A stretch of DNA of 44,029 nt from Candidatus Aenigmatarchaeota archaeon (GCA_016934325.1 JAFGSV010000010.1:1-44029); one strand, 5' to 3'; numbered from the stretch's first letter, positions 30,812 to 40,253 are shown. The notes: generated from the sequence alone by a model not told the origin. Translations and numbers: made by a program.

Positions 30812-31738
30812 TCAGTTGCTCTTGAAATGCTCGTAGCCCCTTTGCTCTAGCTTCTCCCTTTTGCCTTCCTTAAGCAGGTAGACGCCGCTTCCTTCCCTGA
30901 CCTCCCCGATGACGATGCCATCCGACTTCTTCGGCGTCGTGTACGCTATCTGATAATCCTCCCCGTGATGGAGCACGATGTCCCTGATGTCCAGGTCGTT
31001 CTTCATGCAGAAATCCCGCATCTTGGGATGGACGGGCAGCTTCTCCCATGAAACCTCGATTAGCTTGCCGCTCAGCCTCGCTATCTCGTTGAGCTCGAAG
31101 GCAAGCCCGTCGGATATATCGATTCCGCAATTCGCCGATTCGATGATCTTCCTGCAGAGGCCGATATCGATCTCGGGCTCAAGCTGGGCATCGATGAAAT
31201 CCGGCTCGGCTTCAATCTTCCTCTTCAGCGCGATGTAGCCGGCCGCGGAATTCCCTATCTGCCCCGTCAGGACGACGAGGTCCCCCGCCTTCGCCCCGTT
31301 CCTCGGAAGCGGCCTCATGACCTTGCCGATCATCGTGACCGAATAGACGAAGCCCCCGGACTTGTTCGTGTCGCCGCCGATGATGTGGGCCCCGTATTTC
31401 TTCAGCTCACTGTCCATCGCTTCATAGAGCTTCTCAACGAACCCCAGCGGGTAGCTCTCAGGCATCCCTATCGATATAAGCATGTATTTCGGGACGGCGC
31501 CCTTCGCGAGAAGGTCGGTCGCGTTGCTTGTGACAATCTTCTTCCCGATCTTAGCCGGGTCGTCCGTCAGGAAGTGGGTTTCTGCGTGCCCCATGTCTGT
31601 GGTCACCGCATACTTGCCCGCATCCAGCTCGAAGATCGCTGCATCGTCCTCCAGGTCCGCCAGCATCCCCGGGTCCCGCCTGACGATGCCCCGTATCTTT
31701 TCGATGATCTTCCTTTCCCCGGCCTGGGAGAGATTCAT
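30812..31738 (-). CDS. thiL: Thiamine-monophosphate kinase
   Basis: It phosphorylates thiamine monophosphate to the active cofactor thiamine diphosphate. The 308-residue protein is an AIR-synthase-fold kinase: DLEDDAAIF near the N terminus, TTDMGHAETHF, SNATDLLAKGA, IIGGDTNKS (the ATP/Mg binding GGDT) and GIDISDGL. All metal-binding aspartates are present. It is divergent from thiN with only 38 bp between, which contain two AT-rich elements, so both genes probably respond together. Confidence 0.94.
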   Translation of the reverse strand: MNLSQAGERKIIEKIRGIVRRDPGMLADLEDDAAIFELDAGKYAVTTDMGHAETHFLTDDPAKIGKKIVTSNATDLLAKGAVPKYMLISIGMPESYPLGFVEKLYEAMDSELKKYGAHIIGGDTNKSGGFVYSVTMIGKVMRPLPRNGAKAGDLVVLTGQIGNSAAGYIALKRKIEAEPDFIDAQLEPEIDIGLCRKIIESANCGIDISDGLAFELNEIARLSGKLIEVSWEKLPVHPKMRDFCMKNDLDIRDIVLHHGEDYQIAYTTPKKSDGIVIGEVREGSGVYLLKEGKREKLEQRGYEHFKSN

Positions 31739-31776
31739 GAATTATAAATGCAGGCGTTAAATTAATACGTGATATC

Positions 31777-32346
31777 ATGGCGCCGAATGATTTGATGGGC
31801 AACGAAAGGGTCTCGGTCCTGCTTGGGATCGAGCGCCAGCTGGAGATGCTGAGAAGGACGGATTTCGCCAGGCTCATACCAGAGGTCGGTTCGAATCTCG
31901 CCTATGCCATCAGTGAGCCCCGCGACGCGGGCGATGTCGCAGCCGTCCCGGGCAGGATCAGGAACGCCATGGGGAGGCCGGTCTTCCTCAAGCCAATGTT
32001 CGGGGCCTCGAGCCATGTGGCCTCTATCTTACTGGAATCGATTAAACATGACCCCAGCAAGAGATGCGCCATGAACCTTAGATATTCCGATGAGATTATC
32101 GCCGCCTGCAGGTCGCTCGGGCTGAAGACTGTCTTCATCGACAGGATGCTCGAGCCTGCGGAAGTCGTGAGCGAGGAAGGGGCCAGCGTCCCCTGGGTCC
32201 TGAGAAAGGCCGTCGAGGAATGCGGCTGCGTCCCCGACGTCATCTATCACAAGGGCGCGGTCGGGAAGGAGGCCATGACGCTGGTGCTAGGAGAGAACCC
32301 CGTTCAGGTCACAGGCATAGCCCTGGAGCTGCTGAAAAGGATATGA
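31777..32346 (+). CDS. thiN: ThiN-type thiamine-phosphate synthase (stand-alone)
   Basis: A 189-residue single-domain ThiN, joining the pyrimidine and thiazole phosphates into thiamine monophosphate. Family motifs are clear: RLIPEVGSNLAYAI, VAAVPGRIRNAMGRP, FGASSHVASILL, CAMNLRYSDEI and PDVIYHKGAVGKEAM. In most archaea ThiN is fused to ThiD or to a helix-turn-helix (ThiR). Here neither partner domain is present, so it is a free enzyme, or an effector domain if a residue essential for catalysis is lost; I see no such loss. It sits head to head with thiL, the next enzyme of the pathway. Confidence 0.9.
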   Translation: MAPNDLMGNERVSVLLGIERQLEMLRRTDFARLIPEVGSNLAYAISEPRDAGDVAAVPGRIRNAMGRPVFLKPMFGASSHVASILLESIKHDPSKRCAMNLRYSDEIIAACRSLGLKTVFIDRMLEPAEVVSEEGASVPWVLRKAVEECGCVPDVIYHKGAVGKEAMTLVLGENPVQVTGIALELLKRI

Positions 32347-32416
32347 ACGGATCGTTTGGTTTCCCTTCATGATCCGGATGCGACTTTTTTATATCGAACC
32401 TGCTCCAATATTTTCT

Positions 32417-33133
32417 ATGGTATCGAAAGAAGCGAGAAAGGGCATCCATCTCGGGATAATCCCGGACGGGAGCAGGAGATGGTCCAGGAAGAACAACATC
32501 GCTCTGGGGGACTGGCGGAAATCCGGCCAGACGGTTGACGATATCATCACGCACGTATTCACGAAGCACCCGGAAGTGGCGGAATTTTCCATCTGGGCCA
32601 TGTCGACGGAGAACGTCGACAGGGACGACTATAGCAGGAACCTCGTGTACAGCCTGCTCGAGGGCAAGATGAAGGACCTCCTCGTGAACCCGCTGGTAGA
32701 CGAAAAGAAACTGAAGGTCAATATTGTAGGCTCCAGGCTGGGCGATGCCCCCAGAGCGGTAAGGGACCTTGCCGCCGAGCTCGTCGATAAGACCAGGAAC
32801 AATAATGGGGGAAGGACGCTCAACATATGCATTGGCTATGGCGGGAGGGCGGAGATACTGAACGCCGTGATGGAGTCGAGCAAATGGATGAGGAAGAACC
32901 CGCTCATCGCGAAGCTGCATCAAAACGTCTTCGAGAGGCACCTGATGATACCTAGGCCGCTGGACATCCTGATAAGGACGGGCGGGGAGAAGAGGCTGTC
33001 GGGATTCATGCTGTACCAGGTCGAGTACGCGGAGCTGTTCTTCACCGATACCCTGTGGCCGGACTTCAGCACAGAGGAGCTGGACTCCATACTCAAGGAG
33101 TTCAAGGAGAGGGAAAGAAGGTTCGGGAAATGA
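32417..33133 (+). CDS. uppS: Cis-prenyltransferase (undecaprenyl/dolichyl diphosphate synthase type)
   Basis: It elongates isoprenoid diphosphates to the long lipid carrier used in glycosylation. I start at ATG 32417 because a TATA box (CTTTTTTATATC, 32383-32394) lies about 27 bp upstream, giving a leaderless mRNA; the track's first 16 residues are promoter. Motifs: IIPDGSRRW (catalytic Asp), FSIWAMSTEN, and LIRTGGEKRLSGFMLYQ with YAELFFTDTLWPDF. The 238-residue length fits. In archaea the product is used for N-glycosylation of surface proteins. Confidence 0.94.
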   Translation: MVSKEARKGIHLGIIPDGSRRWSRKNNIALGDWRKSGQTVDDIITHVFTKHPEVAEFSIWAMSTENVDRDDYSRNLVYSLLEGKMKDLLVNPLVDEKKLKVNIVGSRLGDAPRAVRDLAAELVDKTRNNNGGRTLNICIGYGGRAEILNAVMESSKWMRKNPLIAKLHQNVFERHLMIPRPLDILIRTGGEKRLSGFMLYQVEYAELFFTDTLWPDFSTEELDSILKEFKERERRFGK

Positions 33134-33176
33134 AAAGGATTAATTCGATATTTAAAATTGTTCTCCAATTATCTTC

Positions 33177-34427
33177 ATGAAGGATTCTCCCAAGGTTTTA
33201 AGTTACGATGCCAATATTCCAAAAGCTTTCTCGGATTTTGACGCAGATGAATTCGTCACAGGTGTCAGGAATTGGGCCGATTCCATCGTCGGGAAAAATG
33301 ACAGGGTTGCCCTTTCGGTCTCTGGCGGGGTTGACAGTACCTTGGTGGCTCACCTGCTTCATCCCGTGCTTGGAGATAGGCTCTGTCTGTACTTCGTCAA
33401 CGATGGGCTGAGAAGATTGATCAAAGGAAGGCAAGAGTATGCGGTCGTTCGGGACATGTTCACTGATTTCAACAATTTCGAGGTGCTCTATACTGCTGAC
33501 CAGCTGCTGCCAGCTCTCTGTTGCGTGTCAGACGGTAGAAGGAAAAGAGAAATAATGATCGATCACTATCTGAAGGTTTCCAACAAATTCATAGATTCCG
33601 TAGGTGCGAAGTACGTTGCCGACGGGACCATAAGGCCCGATATCGTGACCACCGCGAGCAAACAGCAGAGGCAGCACAATGTTGATATAGCATACAGGTG
33701 TACCAAGCTCCAGCCGGTGGCTTCCCTGTTCAAGCCCCAGGTTCGAAGGGCCTCGATGCAGGTAGGGATTCCCGCCGAGTTCGCGCACAAGATACCATGC
33801 CCCGGGCCCGCAATGCTGCTCAGGGTCGGTGGGGTATTCACTGAGAATAAGCTCGAGCTGGCGAAGTTAGCGACAGACGAGGTCGAACAGGCTGTTGATA
33901 ATCATTTCTCAGAAACGTGGGGCAAGCCCTATAAGTACAACGAAGAAACGGGAACAAGGACGCCTTTTCAGCACTTCGCTTATGCTATCGATCAGGGGAT
34001 GTTCGACGACAGACAGTTGAGCATGGGACTCAGCGGTGTGGCTGGCAAGAAAGTCAAATGCTATATAACCGACACGGATGCGATGGTAATCGATCCTGCA
34101 GTTGAGAGGCAGACGGGAGAGCTTTATAAGAAGATTGCCTGGATTGAATCAGTCGATTTGCTCGATTTCGAAGCTATGAACGCGGTACAGGGTTCTCTTG
34201 AAAAATCCGGCTATCCAAGGGCGGTATTCCAGATAGCCAGCGGTAAAAGTGGCGGATTTCCCGTCGGGATGAAGGTAGTTGAAAGCGATGACGCCATGAC
34301 TGCCAGGACGATGGGATTGCCTATTGAATATATCAGCGAAGTCGGTGGAAGGATTGCAGGATACGGGGCGGGCAGAGTCGGATATGAGATAAGCTGTAAG
34401 CCTCCGGCCACCATAGAGCTCTTCTGA
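33177..34427 (+). CDS. GMP synthetase-like PP-loop enzyme with a long insertion
   Basis: It resembles the ATP-pyrophosphatase subunit of GMP synthetase (GuaAb): PP-loop SVSGGVDST (47-55), DGTIRPDIV, KIPCPGPAMLLRVGG and the C-terminal VVESDDAMTA to KPPATIELF. GuaAb normally has about 310 residues; this has 416. The extra 100 lie in the dimerisation domain, between PFQHFAYAI and VVESDDAMTA. The XMP-contacting HNVGGLP loop reads HNVDIAYRC. No glutamine amidotransferase gene is adjacent. Base composition is more A/T-rich than neighbours. It may be a divergent GuaAb or a paralogue adenylating another substrate. Confidence 0.8.
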   Translation: MKDSPKVLSYDANIPKAFSDFDADEFVTGVRNWADSIVGKNDRVALSVSGGVDSTLVAHLLHPVLGDRLCLYFVNDGLRRLIKGRQEYAVVRDMFTDFNNFEVLYTADQLLPALCCVSDGRRKREIMIDHYLKVSNKFIDSVGAKYVADGTIRPDIVTTASKQQRQHNVDIAYRCTKLQPVASLFKPQVRRASMQVGIPAEFAHKIPCPGPAMLLRVGGVFTENKLELAKLATDEVEQAVDNHFSETWGKPYKYNEETGTRTPFQHFAYAIDQGMFDDRQLSMGLSGVAGKKVKCYITDTDAMVIDPAVERQTGELYKKIAWIESVDLLDFEAMNAVQGSLEKSGYPRAVFQIASGKSGGFPVGMKVVESDDAMTARTMGLPIEYISEVGGRIAGYGAGRVGYEISCKPPATIELF

Positions 34428-34452
34428 TTTTTTAGAATGGCGCTTACACACT

Positions 34453-35388
34453 TCAGCTTATCTCTTTCCTCTGGAACCTGTATATCCCGAGTCCCAGCAA
34501 AGCGAGGGCCAGGAAAGTCCATATCGCCAGGGAAGCGGCCGGGGTGTTGTAGCTCTTCGGCTCGAGCGCCGGGGGCAGTGCTCCTATGTCCCTGTCAAAG
34601 AGCTTGTTGATATCGGCGGCATCGTAAGTTCCGGTGAACTGGCCCATGATCCCCTGATAGATGGGTATGAGCTTGAGCCCGCCGGACTCGACGAAGAACA
34701 GGTAGGAATTGCCCAGGTGGTAGTTGACGTCCATGTAATTGATGTAATAGCCCTCGTAGGCCGACCCGAGCCATCCCCTTATCATCATGAACCCGAAGAA
34801 TATCAGTATCGTTATGCCCACCAGCGTCATAATGGTCTTAATCCTGCTCTTGAAAAGGGATGACAGCGCGGTGGCGATGGTGCCGAATATGAACGACACG
34901 AATACCGAGTACATGATGAGGGAGGGGATGAGGGAAAGCATGTTGTTGAAGACGTACACATCGAGATGCATGGTGGAGGCCATCAGGAGGCTGGACATGA
35001 GCAGGACAATCATCTGCAGCAGGATCGCGCTGACCATGAAGGCAAGGAACTTGCCTATGATTATCTCGCTCCTTGCGACGGGCTTGCTGACCAGCAGGAG
35101 AAGCGTCCCCTCGCCGTCCTCCTTGGATATGAAGTCGCCGCACGTGACGGAGGCGAGTAGCACGAGGGGTATCCCCGCCATCCACATGAAGGTCAGGATG
35201 ATGAACAGGCCGAGGACCATCTGGTTCTGCATCGCGAGGGTCATGTCGCCGAGAGCGGCCCCATCGCCTCCGGAGAACATGCCCCCAGCTACCAGAGGGA
35301 CGATCATGACGCCGATTATGAAAAGCAGGCTCCTCCTGATGCTGAAGAGGTCCTTCAGCGTCTTGAACATGATGACCTGGAATCTCAT
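34453..35388 (-). CDS. ABC-2 type transporter permease
   Basis: A 311-residue permease with six hydrophobic segments, a central GDFISKEDGEGTLLLLVSKPVARSEIIIGK segment (typical of ABC-2 permeases of the NosY/YhaP kind) and a large external loop (about 205-270). The last helix is near the C terminus. It overlaps the ATPase gene by four bases (ATGA). Together with the ATPase and the surface propeller protein it makes a three-gene operon. The cargo is unknown. Confidence 0.9.
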   Translation of the reverse strand: MRFQVIMFKTLKDLFSIRRSLLFIIGVMIVPLVAGGMFSGGDGAALGDMTLAMQNQMVLGLFIILTFMWMAGIPLVLLASVTCGDFISKEDGEGTLLLLVSKPVARSEIIIGKFLAFMVSAILLQMIVLLMSSLLMASTMHLDVYVFNNMLSLIPSLIMYSVFVSFIFGTIATALSSLFKSRIKTIMTLVGITILIFFGFMMIRGWLGSAYEGYYINYMDVNYHLGNSYLFFVESGGLKLIPIYQGIMGQFTGTYDAADINKLFDRDIGALPPALEPKSYNTPAASLAIWTFLALALLGLGIYRFQRKEIS

Positions 35389-36392
35389 TTCTTCTCACTC
35401 CTCTTCCTGGACAGGAAAGGCAGCCTGAAGCTGAACCTGCGCTTGACCCTCTCCATCTTCTGGTCGCTCTCGCCCACGAGCTTCATGAAGACCTGCTCGA
35501 GGTCCCCCGTCGCTATTCCGAAAGCCTCCAGGGCCACGTCGTTAGATGCGATGGCCTTCGCTATGTCCTTCCTGAAAACCGTCTCGTCGCCAGCGGCTAC
35601 GACGCGGATCGCCCCGCTCTCGTCGATCCATGCCTTGTGGACGAAGCTCCTCTTCTGCAGGCTCTTCAGCATCTTCGCCGAGTCCGATGTCTTGAGCAGG
35701 TACTCGTTCCCCGCCACCCTGGCTTCAAGATCCTTAACCCCGCTCTCCGTCACGATCTTGCCGTGGCTGATGATCGTCACCTCGTCCACCATCTTCTCCA
35801 GCTCCGACAGTATGTGGCTGGAAATGAAGACCGTTATCTTCTTCTCCTTGGCGAGCTCCCTGAGCTTCTTTATTATCCCTAGCCTGCCCGCCGGGTCGAG
35901 GTTCGCGGTCGGCTCGTCGAGTATGAGCAGCTCCGGCTCGTGGATCATCGCCTGTGCAAGGCTCAGCTTCTGCCTCATGCCGGCGCTGAACCCCCCCACC
36001 TTCTTGCCGGCGAATTCATCGAGCTCCAGCCAGCGAAGCATCTCGACGGCCCTTTCCCCGGCCCTGCTTCCGGATAGCCCGCTGACCTTCCCCATATAGA
36101 CGAGATAGTCCCTTGCGTTCATGTTTTCGTAGAACCGGGGATGCTCTGGGGAGAATCCGAAGACCTTCCTGGCCGTCAGTGACCCTATATTGCTGCCCTT
36201 GATGGCCCCGCCCCCCGCTGAAGGCCGCAAAGCGCCGATGAGCATCTTCATGGTGGTCGTCTTCCCGGCACCGTTGGGGCCAATGAACCCGTGTATCGTG
36301 CCCTGCTTCACCTTTATGCTTATGCCGTTGACTGCCACGAGGTCCCCGAACTTCTTCGTCAGCCCCTGCGTCTCGATCATGTATTCGCTCAT
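35385..36392 (-). CDS. ABC transporter ATP-binding protein
   Basis: I start at ATG 36392 (MSEYMIETQG) after GGTGAAAAG; the longer track ORF reads the end of the propeller gene. The 335-residue protein has Walker A GPNGAGKTTT (about 37-46), a signature GFSAGMRQKLSLAQ (S-A-G-M rather than S-G-G-Q), Walker B LLILDEPTANLD and the H-loop SSHIL. A C-terminal domain of about 100 residues follows, common in ABC-2 ATPases. It overlaps the propeller gene and the permease gene by four bases each. Confidence 0.95.
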   Translation of the reverse strand: MSEYMIETQGLTKKFGDLVAVNGISIKVKQGTIHGFIGPNGAGKTTTMKMLIGALRPSAGGGAIKGSNIGSLTARKVFGFSPEHPRFYENMNARDYLVYMGKVSGLSGSRAGERAVEMLRWLELDEFAGKKVGGFSAGMRQKLSLAQAMIHEPELLILDEPTANLDPAGRLGIIKKLRELAKEKKITVFISSHILSELEKMVDEVTIISHGKIVTESGVKDLEARVAGNEYLLKTSDSAKMLKSLQKRSFVHKAWIDESGAIRVVAAGDETVFRKDIAKAIASNDVALEAFGIATGDLEQVFMKLVGESDQKMERVKRRFSFRLPFLSRKRSEKK

Positions 36393-39300
36393 CTTTTCAC
36401 CCTGGATATCATTCCCAGCAGCTTTGGCATGAAGAGGAACGCCAGCAAAACGAGCACGATGCCTGCTACCAAGGCGAAGCTCGCCGAGCCCTTCTCCACC
36501 GTGACCGTCACGCTGTCGTACAGGCCCTTCCCGAACCTGTCGAACGCGTATATCGTTATCTTGTGCTCGCCGCTGAGGATCTCGAACTCGGCTTCGTCCC
36601 CATCCGTTATGAGGGTCCTCTTGTCGTCGACCATGAGCATCGACATCGCTCCTGCTCCGGTCTCCCATTCAACCGAGATGGGAGACCCGGTCACGCTGCC
36701 TGAAGCCGGGCTTGTTATGGACATGTCCTTGCTGGTGTCGAGGAAGAATATGTTACCCGAGCTGCCGACCATGCCCACGGTCGTCCCCCCGAGATTTATT
36801 ATCTCGCTGCCTATTGAGGTGAAATCGCTTATCACCTCAAGATTCGCGATGTCGACCACGAACATCTTTATCCGCTTCTCGTACTCCTCACCGACGGCCA
36901 TGATCACGCCCAGTTCCCGCCTGCCGTCCCCGTTCATGTCGGCGATTAGCTCGGCGTTTATCGCCGGTATCCATCGCGTGTCGCCTCTTGTCTCGTCGAT
37001 GTCCTCGACGGTGACCTTGGCCAGCAGCTCGTTCCCCCTTGAGCTGTATATGAGCACCTCCGCGCCCGGCGACCAGGCTTGGGACCTTCCAACGGCAATG
37101 TCCGTTATGCCGTCGCCGTCGAAGTCCCCCGCGGGCGCGGCTGGCATTATGTTCGTGTAACCGTATATGTCCCTCAGCATCCATGTCTCATCGATGCCGG
37201 AATAGCTCCACACGGTGTCCCTGGTCCTGCCGTCGACTATCTCGAGCTTGGGTTCGCCCGAATCGCTCCATGACTGGAAGATTATAGTATCCTTGAACCC
37301 GTTGCCGTCGAAATCATCTATCCCGAGCGCGGCGCTGGTTCCTCCCCGTTCGGCCTCCATGATGATGAAGCCGTTCCTGCCGTCGGCGAACGTGTACATG
37401 GACGGGGCGTCCTCGACATAGGCCTCGAAGACGATATCCTTGACGCCGTTGCCGTTCAGGTCGTCTATCACCGACACCTTCTCCTTGTCTATCCCCCTCT
37501 CCGCAACATACTGGGCGGCCATGGAGTAGTCCAGTCCGGCCCGCGTCATGTTCGAATGAAGGAAAGAGATGCGGTCATAGTCGACCACGATCAGGTCATC
37601 CATGCCGTCATCGTTGGCGTCCCCGACCGACAGGAACCTGCTCCTGTCGTTGCCGGTCCAGTTCTGGAAGAGCTCCGCCGGCTGTTCGTGGGTGAACGGG
37701 TTCTCGTAGTTGTTCGTGTTCATCGTCCTGTTCCATATTATCTTGCCGCTTATGCTGTCCATTATGAAGACGTCGTTCCAGCAGCCTATGATGAAATCCG
37801 GGACCCCGTCGCCGCTGTAATCGTTGATGACGTCCAGCGACTCGATCCTCTTCTTTATCCTCACCTCTCTTTCCCTTCTGAGGATCTCCTGGACCTTCTC
37901 CTCGTACTGCCGGTAGAATTGCTCCCTCGCATCCAGGTCCATCTTCTGGATATGGCTCTCCTCGAGCCCCATCTGCTTCAGGAGCATCTCCCTCACCGTC
38001 TGGTTCAGCATAATCTTGTCCCTCAAGAGCCCATCGTAGATACCGTAGTACATGCTGTCCGTGACGGACTTGTTCATTATCACCCTGCCGTCAGACCCGC
38101 TGAAGATCAGCACCCTGGTCTTCTCCCCGTACATGTCGCCCTTGTCCCAGTCCCCCGGATACTGTACATATGCGATTACCTCGGATTTGCCGTCCCTTGT
38201 TATGTCGGGGGCGACCTGGACGGCGTAGAGGCCTCCCGTTTCCGAGAAGGCGTCATGCGGCATCGTGTACGACCATGCCACTTCCCGCGTGGAGCCGTCT
38301 ATGACGAACACGATCCTGGATTGCCCCATGGTGAAGGGGTTCTCGTTGTCCCCGCTCCTCGATCTGACGAGCATGTCGCTCGCGGAGTCGCCGGTGAGCT
38401 CGTCGTTTGTTATCGAGATGCTGTTTATCCTCAGATAGCTCCAGGCCACTTTCGAAGGATACTCTATCAGCGACAGGTCCCCGAAGCTCGAAACCATGAA
38501 GAACCTGTCCTTGGACTGGCTCGCGAAGTGGTAGATGTTGCTCCTTCCCGAGGCGGCAGATGAGTTCAAGGTCAGGGTCCCGTGCGTGGAGCCGGTGGCC
38601 GGGTCGATGAGCCTCACCTTGCCCTTCCCGCCCGAGATGCCGATATGGACGGCCACGTAGGGCTTTTCGAGCTCTATGATCCCGGGCCTGTCCATGTAGC
38701 TGAGCACCATGTTCTCGTTCACCCATTTCTTCTCACCGCTTCCCGAGTCCAGCATGTAAAGGCCCCTTTCCCCCTTGTACTCCTTCCCCGTCCTGTAGCC
38801 GGGGAAAGCGGACGCGATGATGTCGCCGTTCCCGTCGCCCGTCGCATCGTCGATGGCGGCTATCCTCAGGTTGAAGAAGTTGTAATCGGCGATCCCCGTC
38901 GGGATTGGGGAATTGCCGTAGTAGTTGTAAAGCAGGGTGTCCACATATTCTATCACCTCCTGCTTCCAGGCGGTTTCGCCATCCGCGACCCTTATGAGAT
39001 GCACGAACCCGTCCTCGGCGCTAACGGCAGCATGGAGCCTACCGTCCACCTGCAGCGGCACGATGTCCCATACCGACCTCTTCACCGAGCCGGACGGGGA
39101 GTTCGTGCTCGGGTCGATTACCGTGTACAAATGCGCCAGATCCTTCTTCCATATCTCCTTGCCTGTCAGGCCGTTGATCAGGTACAGGTAGCCGTTCTGG
39201 TCCCCGGCAAGGATGTCGCGCAGCCCGTCGCCGTCCTGGTCGTCGACGGCCAGCAGGTCCCAGACGTTGTCGGTGTCCTCATAGACCCAAACGCTCTCGC

Positions 39301-39835
39301 CGGTCTTCCCGTCCAGCGCATAGATGAAGTATCCGCTGCTGAGCACGATGTCGTCGTAGCCGTTGGAATTGATGTCTCCCACCGCTGTCATGTCGAAGAC
39401 CCTGGTCTGCTTCATGGTCCACAGTATGTATGGGTCGTACACCTCGGTCTTCGGGGAGAATGACCACAGGCTCGTCTTGGACTCGATGTCATAGCAATAG
39501 ACGTTCGGGAAGTAAAAGTCCGATGTGCTGATCGCGACCTCCTTGACCCCGTCGCCGGTGATGTCCCCAATGACCGCGACGTTCGTGACTGCGCTCGATG
39601 TCTGGATGAACCTGTGCAGCTGCCCATCGCCCGTCAAGACGAACAGCCCCGTTGACGTGCCGACGAGCACGTGCTCCTTACCGCCTCCCGTAAGGTCGGA
39701 CAGAAGCATGCCCGGGGTGGTTATGGACCCCGAGATGCCCACCTGCGCCATCGCCATCGATTCCGCTCCGCTGGCTATCTGCGGAATCATCAAGAGAAGG
39801 ATGAGAAATGGGAAACTCAGCCATGATCTGCCCAT
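36389..39835 (-). CDS. Giant membrane-anchored beta-propeller protein (FG-GAP/PQQ-like repeats)
   Basis: A 1148-residue secreted protein with a signal peptide (FPFLILLLMIPQIASG), many repeated blades with the calcium-type DxDGDGxxD motifs (GDITGDGVKEVAI, DDQDGDGLRDILAG, GDANDDGMDDLIV, GDFDGDGITDIAVG and others) and a C-terminal membrane helix (FALVAGIVLVLLAFLF) with a short basic tail. About residues 610-680 are a charged helical insertion, probably between two propellers. It is followed by an Ig-like/domain-linker region before the helix. A TATA box (39856-39864) 25 bp upstream gives a leaderless mRNA. It heads an operon with an ABC-2 transporter. Confidence 0.88.
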   Translation of the reverse strand: MGRSWLSFPFLILLLMIPQIASGAESMAMAQVGISGSITTPGMLLSDLTGGGKEHVLVGTSTGLFVLTGDGQLHRFIQTSSAVTNVAVIGDITGDGVKEVAISTSDFYFPNVYCYDIESKTSLWSFSPKTEVYDPYILWTMKQTRVFDMTAVGDINSNGYDDIVLSSGYFIYALDGKTGESVWVYEDTDNVWDLLAVDDQDGDGLRDILAGDQNGYLYLINGLTGKEIWKKDLAHLYTVIDPSTNSPSGSVKRSVWDIVPLQVDGRLHAAVSAEDGFVHLIRVADGETAWKQEVIEYVDTLLYNYYGNSPIPTGIADYNFFNLRIAAIDDATGDGNGDIIASAFPGYRTGKEYKGERGLYMLDSGSGEKKWVNENMVLSYMDRPGIIELEKPYVAVHIGISGGKGKVRLIDPATGSTHGTLTLNSSAASGRSNIYHFASQSKDRFFMVSSFGDLSLIEYPSKVAWSYLRINSISITNDELTGDSASDMLVRSRSGDNENPFTMGQSRIVFVIDGSTREVAWSYTMPHDAFSETGGLYAVQVAPDITRDGKSEVIAYVQYPGDWDKGDMYGEKTRVLIFSGSDGRVIMNKSVTDSMYYGIYDGLLRDKIMLNQTVREMLLKQMGLEESHIQKMDLDAREQFYRQYEEKVQEILRREREVRIKKRIESLDVINDYSGDGVPDFIIGCWNDVFIMDSISGKIIWNRTMNTNNYENPFTHEQPAELFQNWTGNDRSRFLSVGDANDDGMDDLIVVDYDRISFLHSNMTRAGLDYSMAAQYVAERGIDKEKVSVIDDLNGNGVKDIVFEAYVEDAPSMYTFADGRNGFIIMEAERGGTSAALGIDDFDGNGFKDTIIFQSWSDSGEPKLEIVDGRTRDTVWSYSGIDETWMLRDIYGYTNIMPAAPAGDFDGDGITDIAVGRSQAWSPGAEVLIYSSRGNELLAKVTVEDIDETRGDTRWIPAINAELIADMNGDGRRELGVIMAVGEEYEKRIKMFVVDIANLEVISDFTSIGSEIINLGGTTVGMVGSSGNIFFLDTSKDMSITSPASGSVTGSPISVEWETGAGAMSMLMVDDKRTLITDGDEAEFEILSGEHKITIYAFDRFGKGLYDSVTVTVEKGSASFALVAGIVLVLLAFLFMPKLLGMISRVKR

Positions 39836-39855
39836 ACATATAATTGGTGCGACCC

Positions 39856-39864
39856 CTTATATAC
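39856..39864 (-). promoter_or_regulatory. TATA box of the propeller/ABC operon
   Basis: On the minus strand TATATAAGG lies about 25 bp before the ATG at 39835, predicting transcription from the start codon and so leaderless translation of the first gene. Confidence 0.6.
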
Positions 39865-39911
39865 GGTTTTCTGCCAGCTCCGATATCCAGCGCCAGCTTC
39901 GCTCTGATCCG

Positions 39912-40253
39912 CTAAAAGAAGAGGCCGAAGACGTACATGAAGGCGGTCCACAGGACGTACATGCCAATGACGTACATGAAAAGGACGATGCCGGCTATGG
40001 CAGTCTTTGTCCTGTCCTGGGTCTTCAACCTGTTGAATATCCACGAAAGCCAGAACGCGACGCTCATGCTAAGGGTTATGGTCCAGCCGGCGAGAGTGTA
40101 CACCACGGTCACGAAGACGTTGCCCGTGAGCGACCACGTGGCGTTGAAAACCAGAAAGGCCGTCACAAGGTTAAACACCCAGGAAAGCAGAATCGCCTCT
40201 ATGTCTGGCCTCTTCTCCGTCCGATGGATGTATTTGACGAGCTTGTTGGCCAT
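39912..40253 (-). CDS. Small three-helix membrane protein, unknown function
   Basis: A 113-residue protein with hydrophobic segments at about 21-42, 48-72 and 84-112, and a short charged N terminus (KLVKYIHRTEKRPDIE). A positively charged loop (NRLKTQDRTK) precedes the last helix. No conserved motif is recognised. It lies 25 bp downstream of the VanZ-like gene on the same strand and could be co-transcribed. Confidence 0.62.
   Translation of the reverse strand: MANKLVKYIHRTEKRPDIEAILLSWVFNLVTAFLVFNATWSLTGNVFVTVVYTLAGWTITLSMSVAFWLSWIFNRLKTQDRTKTAIAGIVLFMYVIGMYVLWTAFMYVFGLFF

Noticed and set aside
31902-32250. Minus-strand ORFs opposite thiN
   Set aside because: thiN has full family motifs on the other strand and the antisense frames have none.
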